This document shows positions 1 to 7,502 of a stretch of DNA of 64,000 nucleotides, piece by piece (position 1 is the first letter of the stretch; each line of letters starts with the position of its first letter). The position numbers were made by a program, and so were the translations under genes. The notes under the pieces are model-generated. The model searched no databases and was not told the DNA's origin. It saw nothing but the letters and a program-made list of their open reading frames with translations. Origin of the DNA: Mesorhizobium sp. STM 4661 (GTDB taxonomy: Bacteria; Pseudomonadota; Alphaproteobacteria; Rhizobiales; Rhizobiaceae); contig NZ_CAAF010000049.1 in assembly GCF_000359125.1 (NCBI RefSeq), positions 50,144 to 114,143 of the forward strand. Reading direction: 5' to 3'.

Positions 1-89
1 GTGGCGAGGCGGCCGACGACGAGACCCTCGGCGTCGATCAGCACCCACTTCTTCACCACATCCGCAGGCTTCTGCGAAAAGGTTGTCAT
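1..89 (-). CDS. rplM: 50S ribosomal protein L13, N-terminal fragment
   Basis: Only the first 29 codons lie in the window; the rest runs off the left edge. The reverse strand starts [15 protein letters not shown] and continues to a VVGRLAT motif, the usual N-terminus of alphaproteobacterial L13, an early-assembling protein of the large ribosomal subunit. rpsI normally follows in the same operon but is outside this window. A good sigma-70 type promoter and a hairpin leader lie upstream at 191-256. The identification rests on the short N-terminal match, which is distinctive. Confidence 0.9.
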   Translation of the reverse strand, partial: MTTFSQKPADVVKKWVLIDAEGLVVGRLA

Positions 90-190
90 GGATTTCTGCT
101 TTCGGTTCGGACCTTCCCATTTTCAAACATAGGAGAAGGGCGTTTCTTGTTGCTTGGATTGGCAATGAGCGCTAGCCCGCCGCCAATAAC

Positions 191-214
191 AAAACGGCGG
201 CCTTTGCGGGCCGC
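191..214 (-). promoter_or_regulatory. Hairpin with T-run in the rplM leader
   Basis: On the reverse strand GCGGCC (214-209) pairs with GGCCGC (202-197) around a 6-base loop and is followed by CGTTTT. It would form within about ten bases of the predicted transcript start, about 100 bases before the ATG. The shape is that of a weak intrinsic terminator, an attenuator or a 5' stabilising stem; which of these is not shown by sequence. Confidence 0.45.
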
Positions 215-227
215 TGCTTCGTGAGGG

Positions 228-256
228 CTTATAGGAGAGGGCGGTGGTTGCGTCAA
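228..256 (-). promoter_or_regulatory. Housekeeping promoter for rplM
   Basis: On the reverse strand there is TTGACG (251-256), a 17-base spacer and TATAAG (228-233). Both hexamers are close to the sigma-70 consensus and the spacing is ideal. The expected start of transcription is near 221, giving an rplM leader of about 130 bases that opens with the hairpin at 197-214. Confidence 0.7.
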
Positions 257-369
257 GGCACTTGAAAAGCGCATTGGCAAGAAAAGTTAAGCAAAAACAA
301 TCGGTTGATAAAAAGGTATTATTTTACCACACCAAAATGATACGACGTGGCTACAAAGCCCTTTCGAGT

Positions 370-768
370 TTAATGCTTGGCCTCGATTTCCTTGCGAGCC
401 GCACTGGAGAGGAATGCAGATCGCGTTATGCCACGTTCGCGCGCTACGGCATCGATTGCTCGCAAAACACCGCGCTCGAAGGTCACGTTGGCCCTGACGA
501 CGGCGCTGTCATTGTCGATGAGCGGCACCGAGACCAGATAGCCGCCTTCAGCAAGCGCACTGCGGATATCGGGAAGCGCAAGGATCGCTTCATGGCTCGA
601 CGGTTCGGGAACGGGCATGTCTTCCGCCCACAATTGCAGTGCTTCAACCGCATTCGGTACGATATCTTCCGCTTCGTCCGCAGCCGAAAAGCAGCCGGGA
701 ATATCCGGGAAGCGGATGCCGAAGGCACTGTCGGGATCTTTGTCGACCAAGGCGAAATAATTCTTCAT
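370..768 (-). CDS. hicB: HicB family antitoxin
   Basis: This 132-aa protein has the HicB layout: an N-terminal degenerate RNase H-like fold beginning MKNYFALVDKD with the typical FPDIPGCFSAADE segment (about residues 20-33), and a C-terminal ribbon-helix-helix region (about 90-130, containing ARERGITRSAFLSSAAR) that should bind DNA. It lies 20 bases downstream of hicA in the same direction. In HicAB systems HicB blocks the HicA mRNA interferase and represses the operon. The ATG at 768 is preceded by a weak AGAGA ribosome site. Confidence 0.85.
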   Translation of the reverse strand: MKNYFALVDKDPDSAFGIRFPDIPGCFSAADEAEDIVPNAVEALQLWAEDMPVPEPSSHEAILALPDIRSALAEGGYLVSVPLIDNDSAVVRANVTFERGVLRAIDAVARERGITRSAFLSSAARKEIEAKH

Positions 769-788
769 TGCATGTCTCTTCGAACGTT

Positions 789-989
789 TCAGATCGCTCT
801 TATCCAGCCGGCCTGCTTGGCGATTGCGCGAGCGGTGCCGGCTGGCAGATCCTTCTCAGGATGGGGGACAATCAACACGATCGTACCTTTGCGGAATTTG
901 TGATGCGAGCCGCGCACGGAAATCAGCTCGAAACCTTCATCCTTGAGGCGCTTCACGATCTTGCGGCACCTATGCGCATATATATACAC
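789..989 (-). CDS. hicA: HicA family toxin (mRNA interferase)
   Basis: The frame encodes the HicA double-stranded-RNA-binding-like fold: IVKRLKDEGF, then RGSHHKFRKG with the expected catalytic histidine, then VPHPEKDLP and a C-terminal AIAKQAGW. The start is uncertain. The first in-frame ATG is far upstream and gives a non-homologous tail, so I place the start at the GTG at 989, giving 66 aa, close to the family norm. No clear ribosome site precedes it, and the nearby ATGs at 991 and 978 lie in another frame. A small frameshift or an unusual start are both possible. It is co-directional with hicB. Confidence 0.75.
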   Translation of the reverse strand: MYIYAHRCRKIVKRLKDEGFELISVRGSHHKFRKGTIVLIVPHPEKDLPAGTARAIAKQAGWIRAI

Positions 990-1011
990 ATCGAACGAAA
1001 AAATACAATTG

Positions 1012-1467
1012 TCAGGACGACGTCCGTTTCGGCGGGATCGAATAGGTTCCCGTGGCATGCGCCACCGTATGTCCATCCGGCCCGGCGACGATATCGATGT
1101 CGAACACCATCAGGCTCTTGCCCAGCTTCAGGATGCGGCAATGGCCGTCGATCGGCCCGGCTTCGGCCTTGCGGACGAAATTGATGTTGAGGTTGATGGT
1201 GACCGAAAGCGCGTCCGGCCCGGCATGCGAAAGCACGCAGACATAGCCGCCAATGTCGGCAAGCGTGAACAGTGATGGGCCGGACACAGTGCCGCCGGGG
1301 CGCAGATGCCGCGCGCCGGCGTTGAGCCGCACCGTGCAGCCGCCGGGAAACACATCCAGCGCCTCGTAGAAGGTGAACTGATCGTTGATCTGGGGATAGA
1401 TGGTTGCCATCAGCGCATTGACTTCCGCCGCCGTCAGCACCGGTTCGAGATTGTCTTGGGCGGACAT
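1012..1467 (-). CDS. PaaI-family hotdog thioesterase
   Basis: This 151-aa protein shows the single hotdog-fold pattern of PaaI/YdiI acyl-CoA thioesterases: GGTVSGPSLFTLADIGGY (about residues 65-82) carries the conserved G-x-D-type helix start, followed by SVTINLNINFVRKA, the usual central strand. The family hydrolyses acyl- or aryl-CoA in the cytoplasm; the substrate cannot be read from sequence. I chose the ATG at 1467 because AGGA sits about 9 bases upstream and the longer frame reads into the divergent crotonase gene. It shares an upstream region with that gene. Confidence 0.85.
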   Translation of the reverse strand: MSAQDNLEPVLTAAEVNALMATIYPQINDQFTFYEALDVFPGGCTVRLNAGARHLRPGGTVSGPSLFTLADIGGYVCVLSHAGPDALSVTINLNINFVRKAEAGPIDGHCRILKLGKSLMVFDIDIVAGPDGHTVAHATGTYSIPPKRTSS

Positions 1468-1636
1468 AAGCGGTTTCCTATATGGAGGCGGTACGGGCTC
1501 AGGGTGGGGCGCCTGGGCCAATTGTCGGGTTTGAGAAAACACGTCTCGTGGCTGTTCTTCAATCGGCAGCGTGCTAGTTCTTTTGTTCCATGGCCCGCGA
1601 ATCCGATGCCGCCGGCCGATGAAGAGGTTGGAGAAC

Positions 1637-2452
1637 ATGGCCGAAATCGTCGCCATCAAGCCGGCCGAAGGCCCGGTTGCCACCAGGCTGGATAGGAGTG
1701 TGCTCCGCCTGACGCTCGCCAGTCCGCCGGCCAATGCCTTGTCGCTGGCGGTGATGGCGGCGCTGACAGCCGAGCTGGACCGCGCGAAGGCTGACAAGTC
1801 GGTTCGCGTCATCATCCTGGCGGCCGCCGGAAAAGTGTTCTGCGCCGGCCACGACCTCAAGGAAATAACTTCGCGCCGCGCTGACGCGGACAAGGGCAAG
1901 GCATTCTTCGAACAGACATTTTCCGCTTGCGCGGCACTGATGCAGGCGATCGTGCATCACCCCAGGCCTGTGATCGCCGAGGTCGATGGCCTGGCCACCG
2001 CGGCCGGCCTGCAACTGGTCGCGAGCTGCGACCTGGCGATCGCTTCGCACGAGGCGACCTTCTGCACGCCGGGCGTCAATATCGGCCTGTTCTGCTCGAC
2101 GCCAATGGTGGCGCTGTCGCGCAACGTCTCGCGCAAGCACGCCATGGAAATGCTTCTGACCGGCGAGACGATCGATGCGGCGACGGCCAAGGAATTCGGC
2201 CTCGTCAACCGCGTCGTGCCACGCGAATACCTGAATCAGATCGTCACCAAATACGCGCAAACCATTGCTTCCAAATCATCCTTGGTGGTCAAGACCGGCA
2301 AGGAGGCGTTTTATGCGCAGGCCGAGATGGGGCTCGCCGACGCCTACGCCTATACCGGCCGCGTCATGGTCGAGAACATGCTGGCGCGCGACGCCGAGGA
2401 AGGCATCGGCGCCTTCATCGGCAAACGCAAGCCGGAGTGGTCGGACGAGTAG
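1637..2452 (+). CDS. ECHDC3-like crotonase family protein
   Basis: This 271-aa protein has the crotonase fold: oxyanion-hole FCAGHDLKE at about residues 68-76 and a second oxyanion segment ending ASCDLAIAS. The two glutamates that hydrate the double bond in classical enoyl-CoA hydratases appear absent: the first falls in AGLQLVAS (Gln) and the second in TPGVNIGLFCSTP (Gly). That TPGVN-GLFCSTP signature is typical of ECHDC3-like proteins, so a simple hydratase call would be unsafe. The ATG at 1637 gives a normal N-terminus. It is followed 19 bases later by the VOC gene, so co-transcription is likely. Confidence 0.85.
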   Translation: MAEIVAIKPAEGPVATRLDRSVLRLTLASPPANALSLAVMAALTAELDRAKADKSVRVIILAAAGKVFCAGHDLKEITSRRADADKGKAFFEQTFSACAALMQAIVHHPRPVIAEVDGLATAAGLQLVASCDLAIASHEATFCTPGVNIGLFCSTPMVALSRNVSRKHAMEMLLTGETIDAATAKEFGLVNRVVPREYLNQIVTKYAQTIASKSSLVVKTGKEAFYAQAEMGLADAYAYTGRVMVENMLARDAEEGIGAFIGKRKPEWSDE

Positions 2453-2471
2453 GGTGGATGGACGAGTAGTC

Positions 2472-2894
2472 ATGGAACCGCGCATCTCGATCATCACCAT
2501 CGCCACCGACGATCTCGACCGCGCCGTGCGCTTCTATGAGGGGATGGGCCTGAAGCGCCATGCCGGGATCACCGACGGCGTTGCCTTCTTCCAGATGGGC
2601 GGCGTCATTCTTGGGCTGTTTCCGCGTGCAAGCGCCGAGGAGGATTCCGGCGTCACCTTCGGCAAGGGCATTTCGGCGGTCTATCTCGCCTACAACACCC
2701 GCTCCGACGCCGAGGTCGACGAAGTGCTCGCGGCGGCCGAGAAGGCCGGCGGCCGTATCGTCAAGCCGGCCGGCCGCGCCTTCTGGGGCGGCTGGTACGG
2801 CTATTTCGCCGATGCCGACGGGCATGTCTGGGAAGTGGCGCACAATCCGGCTTTCCAGATCGCGGAAGACGGAACGATCTCGCTGCCGGACTGA
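2472..2894 (+). CDS. VOC family (glyoxalase/bleomycin-resistance fold) protein
   Basis: At 140 aa this is a standard paired beta-alpha-beta-beta-beta VOC protein. It opens ISIITIATDDLDRAVRFYEGMG, the usual first repeat, and ends with FADADGHVWEVAHNP, which carries the C-terminal metal-ligand glutamate seen in many members. VOC proteins use a divalent metal for isomerase, dioxygenase or sequestration chemistry; the substrate is not predictable. It lies between the crotonase and ATPase genes with gaps of 19 and 10 bases. Confidence 0.85.
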   Translation: MEPRISIITIATDDLDRAVRFYEGMGLKRHAGITDGVAFFQMGGVILGLFPRASAEEDSGVTFGKGISAVYLAYNTRSDAEVDEVLAAAEKAGGRIVKPAGRAFWGGWYGYFADADGHVWEVAHNPAFQIAEDGTISLPD

Positions 2895-2904
2895 TCGCTG
2901 CCGC

Positions 2905-3681
2905 ATGGCTCCTCGCAAGCAATTGACGCGACTGAAGGCGCCCTATCTCAAGCGCATCCTGCTGGAGCCGTCGCGGGTCTCCGACTGGGAAAAATACCCC
3001 TGGAGCCTGCCGATCTTCCGCAGCCAGGAATTCCAGCTCGAATTCACCACGCCGATCACCATCATCGTCGGCGAGAATGGCACCGGAAAATCGACGCTGC
3101 TCGAGGCGATCGGCGCGCTCGCCGGTTACGACGAGGCCGGCGGCGGCAAGGGTTACATGCCGGTCGATCATTCGAACGCCATCGACAAGAGCGGCGCGGC
3201 GCTTGCCGGCACGCTGCGCGGCCACTGGCTGCCTAAGGTCACCGCCGGCTGGTTCTTCCGCGCCGAATCCTTTTACTCGGTGGCCCGCTATCTCGACCAA
3301 GCCGCGCTGGACGCGGGTGAAGCGCCGCCCGATTTCCTGTCCTGGTCGCATGGCGAGGGTTTTATTCGCTTCTTCGAGGAACGCTGCCGGCGGCAAGGCA
3401 TCTACATCCTCGACGAGCCCGAAAGCGCGCTTTCGCCGACGCGCCAGATCGAACTGCTCAAGATGTTAAGGCGGATGGACCAATCGGGCATCGCGCAAGT
3501 GATCATGGCGACACATTCGCCGCTGCTGATGGCTTGTCCCGGCGCGCGGCTGTTCCGCATCAGCCGCTTCGGCCTCGATCCGACCGATTTCAGCGATACC
3601 GATCATTTTCGGATGCTGCGCGACTTCTGCATCGACCCCGAGGCGTTTATGGAGGAAGCGCTGAGGGAAGATGACGAATGA
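2905..3681 (+). CDS. AAA family ATPase of the small ABC-like type (COG3910-like)
   Basis: This 258-aa protein has the Walker A motif GENGTGKST (about residues 54-62), a short middle segment, the Walker B IYILDEPESAL followed by SPTRQ, and an H-loop MATHSP. It lacks membrane segments and a long coiled coil, so it is a soluble SMC/ABC-like ATPase of the predicted-ATPase family often found singly in proteobacteria. Its role is unknown. It overlaps the next gene by 4 bases (ATGA), indicating translational coupling to the acetyltransferase. Confidence 0.85.
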   Translation: MAPRKQLTRLKAPYLKRILLEPSRVSDWEKYPWSLPIFRSQEFQLEFTTPITIIVGENGTGKSTLLEAIGALAGYDEAGGGKGYMPVDHSNAIDKSGAALAGTLRGHWLPKVTAGWFFRAESFYSVARYLDQAALDAGEAPPDFLSWSHGEGFIRFFEERCRRQGIYILDEPESALSPTRQIELLKMLRRMDQSGIAQVIMATHSPLLMACPGARLFRISRFGLDPTDFSDTDHFRMLRDFCIDPEAFMEEALREDDE

Positions 3682-4439
3682 CGGCGCGCGACGATGATCT
3701 CAACTGGCGAATGGAAGAGGCTTGCCGCGAAGCCTGGCCGGCGACTGCCGAGACTGTCGTCGATGGCTGGCTTCTCAGGCGCTCCGGCGGCAGGATCCGG
3801 CGCGCGAATTCCGCCAACCCCTTGCGTGGCAATAGGGGCGCGCCTGACGCGGTGCTCGACGCCGCTGAAACCTTCTACATCGGCCACGGCCAGACGCCAT
3901 TGTTTAGGGTTCCCGACATCGCCGGTGAGTTGGAGACCGCGCTCGACCGTCGCGGTTACGATTGGGAAGGCGGGACGATCCATCTCCATGCCGGGATAGA
4001 CGAACTGGCGGGAGGCCGTGACGGCCAGGCCGCGGTTTCACCGACGCCGGGCGAGGACTGGTTCGCGGCACGGTTCCGCATGGGCACCTATGACGATACC
4101 GAGCGCCGCGTCTTTCGCGACATGACGGGCCTGATATCAGGCGACAGGGCGTTCGTGTCGTGCGAACACGACAATGAAATTGCCGCCCTGGCCTATGGCG
4201 TCATCCGCAATGGGCTGCTTGTCGTGGAATCTGTTGAAACAGATAGCAGGTTCAGGCAGCAAGGGCTGGGCCGCAGGACGGTCGGCGGCCTGATCGACTG
4301 GGCGCGGCGGGCAGGCGCGTCGGCGGCGTGCCTGCAGGTGGTTGCCGACAACACGCCGGCCCGCGCGCTCTATGCCTCGCTCGGTTTCAGCCGCGAACTC
4401 TATCGATATCACTACCGCAGGAAGGCGATTGCCGCATGA
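3678..4439 (+). CDS. GNAT family N-acetyltransferase
   Basis: The 253-aa product carries the GNAT acetyl-CoA motif FRQQGLGRR within VETDSRFRQQGLGRRTVGG (about residues 190-208), then NTPARALYASLGF, the usual motif B tyrosine segment. The N-terminal 120 residues are less conserved and probably form a second degenerate GNAT half or the substrate lobe. The acceptor is unknown. It starts inside the stop codon of the ATPase gene and its own stop overlaps the next ATG, so three genes are probably translated as a coupled unit. Confidence 0.85.
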   Translation: MTARDDDLNWRMEEACREAWPATAETVVDGWLLRRSGGRIRRANSANPLRGNRGAPDAVLDAAETFYIGHGQTPLFRVPDIAGELETALDRRGYDWEGGTIHLHAGIDELAGGRDGQAAVSPTPGEDWFAARFRMGTYDDTERRVFRDMTGLISGDRAFVSCEHDNEIAALAYGVIRNGLLVVESVETDSRFRQQGLGRRTVGGLIDWARRAGASAACLQVVADNTPARALYASLGFSRELYRYHYRRKAIAA

Positions 4440-4957
4440 ACCACGATGCCTACGACAATGCCTACATCGCCGGCATCCTCAATTCGGTGAAGACCATCGC
4501 CATGGTCGGCGCGTCGGCCAATGATGTGCGGCCGAGCTATTTCGTATTGAAATACCTGCTGGCAAAGGGCTTTTCGGTGTTCCCGATCAACCCGGGACAG
4601 GCCGGCAAGGAAATCCTCGGCCGAACCGTCTATGCCAGGCTCGCCGATCTCCCTGAGCCTGTCGACATGGTCGACATCTTTCGCGGCACGGCGGCCGTGC
4701 CTGGCGTCGTCGACGAGGTTTTGCTACTCGATCCCTTGCCGAAAGTCGTCTGGATGCAGCTCGGCGTGCGCCATGACGAGGCGGCCGCGCGCGCCGAAGC
4801 CGCCGGCATCAAGGTGGTGATGAACCGCTGCCCGAAGATCGAATATGGCAAGCTGTCGGGCGAGATCGGCTGGACCGGCGTCAACTCCGGCGTGCTGTCG
4901 TCGAAGAAGCCGCTGATGCGGCCGGGATTCCAGAGTTTCGGCGTTCGCCAGAAGTAA
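4436..4957 (+). CDS. CoA-binding (YccU-type) protein
   Basis: At 173 aa this matches stand-alone CoA-binding domain proteins of the YccU type: a Rossmann start VKTIAMVGASANDVRPS (about residues 17-33), GFSVFPINPGQAGKEILGR, then MQLGVRHDEAAARA and MNRCPKIEY, a segment strongly conserved in the family. These resemble the CoA-binding half of succinyl-CoA synthetase alpha but lack the catalytic half. The cellular role is not established. The ATG overlaps the upstream stop by one base pair step (ATGA). Confidence 0.85.
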   Translation: MNHDAYDNAYIAGILNSVKTIAMVGASANDVRPSYFVLKYLLAKGFSVFPINPGQAGKEILGRTVYARLADLPEPVDMVDIFRGTAAVPGVVDEVLLLDPLPKVVWMQLGVRHDEAAARAEAAGIKVVMNRCPKIEYGKLSGEIGWTGVNSGVLSSKKPLMRPGFQSFGVRQK

Positions 4958-4960
4958 GTA

Positions 4961-5084
4961 GTGAATAGTGAATAGTGAATAGAAGGATTTTTCTGGAAGG
5001 CGGGCAAAGCGGCATATGAGCCGCTTGCAATCAGGGTGGGGCTGGCCGACTTTGCCATCACCGTTCACCATTCACCATTCACCA
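4961..5084. repeat. Inverted heptamer arrays before the sulfhydrylase gene
   Basis: Three copies of GTGAATA (4961-4981) face three copies of TTCACCA (5064-5084), about 80 bases apart. The reverse complement of the right array (TGGTGAA) matches the left array at five to six of seven positions, so the two could pair. Between them is a short hairpin-capable palindrome AGCGGCATATGAGCCGCT near 5009-5027. The ribosome site AGGGAGG of the next gene follows the right array directly. Confidence 0.7.
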
Positions 5085-5100
5085 TTCAGGGAGGTTTTCG

Positions 5101-6381
5101 ATGACCCGTACGCCCGGTTTCAACACGCTTGCCGTCCATGCCGGTGCCAAGCCCGATCCGGCGACGGGCGCTCGGGCGACGCCGATCTACCAGACGACCT
5201 CTTTTGTCTTCGACGATGCCGACCATGCCGCCTCGCTGTTCGGGCTGAAGGCTTTCGGCAACATCTACACCCGCATCATGAACCCGACGCAGGCGGTGCT
5301 GGAAGAGCGCATCGCCGCACTCGAAGGCGGCACGGCGGCGCTGGCTGTCGCCTCGGGCCATGCCGCTCAGGTGCTGGTGTTCCACAATCTGATGCAGCCG
5401 GGCGACAATTTCGTTGCTGCGACCAGGCTTTACGGCGGTTCGATCAACCAGTTCGGCCACGCCTTCAAGAATTTCGGCTGGCAGGTGCGCTGGGCCGACA
5501 CCAACGATATCTCGACCTTCGAGAGCCAGATCGACGACAGGACCAAGGCGATCTTCATCGAGAGCCTGGCCAATCCGGGCGGCGTCTTCGTCGACATCGA
5601 GAAGATCGGCGACATCGCCCGCAAGCACGGCCTGCCGCTGATCGTCGACAACACGCTGGCCTCGCCCTATCTGGTGCGGCCGATCGAGCATGGCGCCGAC
5701 ATTATCGTCCATTCGCTGACCAAGTTCATCGGAGGCCACGGCAATTCGATCGGTGGCGCCATCGTCGACGGCGGCACTTTCGACTGGTCGAAGTCAGGCA
5801 AATATCCGATGCTGTCGGAGCCCCGTCCCGAATATGGCGGCCTCATCCTGCACGAAACCTTCGGCAATTTCGCCTTCGCCATCGCCGCGCGCGTGCTCGG
5901 CCTGCGCGATATCGGCCCGGCGATCTCGCCTTTCAACGCGTTCCTCATCCTGACCGGGCTGGAAACCTTGCCGCTTCGCATGCAGCGTCACTGCGACAAT
6001 GCCGTGAAGGTCGCCGGCTGGCTGTCCGATCACCCCAAGGTTGCCTGGGTGAACTATCCTGGCCTGCCCAGCGACAAGAACAACGCGCTGCAGAAGAAGT
6101 ACTCGCCGCTTGGCGCTGGCGCGGTGTTTACCTTCGGCCTGAAGGGCGGCTATGAGGCCGGCGTCAAGTTCGTCGAGGCGCTCGAACTGTTCTCGCACCT
6201 CGCCAATGTCGGCGACACCAAGTCGCTGGTCATCCACCCGGCCTCGACCACGCACCGCCAGTTGTCCGACGAGCAGAAGGTCAAGGCCGGGGCGGGGCCG
6301 GATACGGTCAGGCTTTCGGTCGGTATCGAGGATGTCAACGACATCATCGCCGATCTGGAACAGGCCCTGGCCAAGGTCTGA
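5101..6381 (+). CDS. metY: O-acetylhomoserine aminocarboxypropyltransferase (sulfhydrylase)
   Basis: A 426-aa PLP enzyme of the Cys/Met metabolism family. It condenses O-acetylhomoserine with sulfide (homocysteine synthesis) or a related thiol. Visible marks are the N-terminal FNTLAVHAGAKPDP, YTRIMNPTQAVLEERIAALE (substrate/PLP loop), and the PLP lysine in HSLTKFIGGHG near residue 209. The length of 420-430 aa and the insertion ILHETFGNFAFA fit MetY rather than MetZ/MetB. AGGGAGG lies 6 bases before the ATG. I looked for a SAM-II riboswitch upstream and saw none. Confidence 0.9.
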   Translation: MTRTPGFNTLAVHAGAKPDPATGARATPIYQTTSFVFDDADHAASLFGLKAFGNIYTRIMNPTQAVLEERIAALEGGTAALAVASGHAAQVLVFHNLMQPGDNFVAATRLYGGSINQFGHAFKNFGWQVRWADTNDISTFESQIDDRTKAIFIESLANPGGVFVDIEKIGDIARKHGLPLIVDNTLASPYLVRPIEHGADIIVHSLTKFIGGHGNSIGGAIVDGGTFDWSKSGKYPMLSEPRPEYGGLILHETFGNFAFAIAARVLGLRDIGPAISPFNAFLILTGLETLPLRMQRHCDNAVKVAGWLSDHPKVAWVNYPGLPSDKNNALQKKYSPLGAGAVFTFGLKGGYEAGVKFVEALELFSHLANVGDTKSLVIHPASTTHRQLSDEQKVKAGAGPDTVRLSVGIEDVNDIIADLEQALAKV

Positions 6382-6737
6382 TGGCCATGACCGCGCCGAA
6401 ATTTCTGTCCGTCGATATCGAGAGCGTCGAGCCGGAACTTGGCGCACCGGCGCCGGATCGCCTGATTTCGGGCGATCCGAAGTTCCGCACCTGGAATGTC
6501 GAGGAACAGGGCGACGCCCTCTACGCCGGAATCTGGGAAGCGACACCGGGCAAATGGCGCATAGAATATGACGAGTGGGAGTTCTGCCACATCCTGTCGG
6601 GCGTCTCGGTGATTTCCGAAGAAGGCGGCGAGGCGCGCACCGTCAAGGCCGGCGACAGCTTCGTGCTGAGACCTGGCTTCAGGGGAAGCTGGGAAGTGCT
6701 TGAAACGACCCGCAAGGAGTATGTGATCAAGCTCTGA
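6381..6737 (+). CDS. Cupin domain protein
   Basis: This 118-aa protein has a single cupin_3-type barrel: the first motif spans WRIEYDEWEFCHILSG and the second GDSFVLRPGFRGSWEV. The C-terminus ETTRKEYVIKL is typical of small (S)-ureidoglycine-aminohydrolase-like cupins. The reaction is unknown. Its ATG uses the A of the metY stop codon TGA, so the two genes are translationally coupled, though no functional link is established. Confidence 0.85.
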   Translation: MAMTAPKFLSVDIESVEPELGAPAPDRLISGDPKFRTWNVEEQGDALYAGIWEATPGKWRIEYDEWEFCHILSGVSVISEEGGEARTVKAGDSFVLRPGFRGSWEVLETTRKEYVIKL

Positions 6738-6759
6738 TCACATACTCCTGCCGCCGAAC

Positions 6760-7479
6760 TCACAAAAGCCGATCGACATCGGCGTCGGAAAATCCGTAGC
6801 CACGCATCATTCCTCTGTGCCAGGCGCTGCCAAGCAGATCATCCAGACATGAATCGATGCGCTGACGAAGAACGGCATTGTCCTTCGCGAGGGCAAATGC
6901 GCCGGCGGCCGGTTGTTTTTCATCGGCCGCAACGTCGATGACCTCGAGCGGCGCATCGGGCCGCCTGGTCAGGTAGCCTCGGTGCGCCATGGCGACACTT
7001 GCATAGGCATGCACCGCACCGGCCGCGACCGCGTCCGCCGCGCCTGCTTGCGTGGCGAATATCCTTATCCGCTCGGGCGCAACGCCATTTTGCAGAGCCG
7101 TCTGGTGTTGAACCTGGCCTGATATGACGCCGATCAACGCCCCCTCGTCCTTGGCGATGGATCGATAGCCCTTGAATTCGCGCGGATTGCCTTTCGCGAC
7201 CAGCAGCCCGTCCTGCAACACCCAGATCGGTCGCGTGAAGTCGACGGATTTTTTGCGTTGGTCCGAAACGAACAGACCTGTCGTCATGTCCCACTGACCT
7301 TTGGTCAATCCGGGAAGCAGTTTGGCGAACTCGGTCTCGACAGGCGAAAAGTCTTCCAGCCCCAACGCCTGGCAAACCTTCCGTGCGAGCTTGGCGTCGC
7401 AGCCGGAGACATCTCCGGAAGCGTCAATGAAGCAGAAGGGCGGCTCCTGCAGAAAAGCGAATGTCATTTTTTCAGTCAT
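6760..7479 (-). CDS. Solute-binding-protein-like protein without signal peptide
   Basis: The 239-aa product is a family-3 type periplasmic-binding fold: FAFLQEPPFCFIDASGDVSG (ligand-binding lobe 1) followed by WDMTTGLFVSDQRKKSVDFT, the typical hinge-side segment of amino-acid-binding proteins. Unusually, the fold begins at once after MTEKM, with no hydrophobic leader in this frame or immediately upstream. Either the protein acts in the cytoplasm as a sensor, binding protein or dehydratase-like enzyme, or a leader was lost. It lies 23 bases downstream of the P450 gene in the same direction, with a poor ribosome site. Confidence 0.8.
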   Translation of the reverse strand: MTEKMTFAFLQEPPFCFIDASGDVSGCDAKLARKVCQALGLEDFSPVETEFAKLLPGLTKGQWDMTTGLFVSDQRKKSVDFTRPIWVLQDGLLVAKGNPREFKGYRSIAKDEGALIGVISGQVQHQTALQNGVAPERIRIFATQAGAADAVAAGAVHAYASVAMAHRGYLTRRPDAPLEVIDVAADEKQPAAGAFALAKDNAVLRQRIDSCLDDLLGSAWHRGMMRGYGFSDADVDRLL

Positions 7480-7502
7480 GCGGTTCAGCCTAGGATCGCC
7501 TC

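Noticed and set aside
4958..5100. SAM-II or other methionine riboswitch before metY
   Set aside because: No SAM-II core elements are seen; the leader is occupied by heptamer arrays and a short palindrome.
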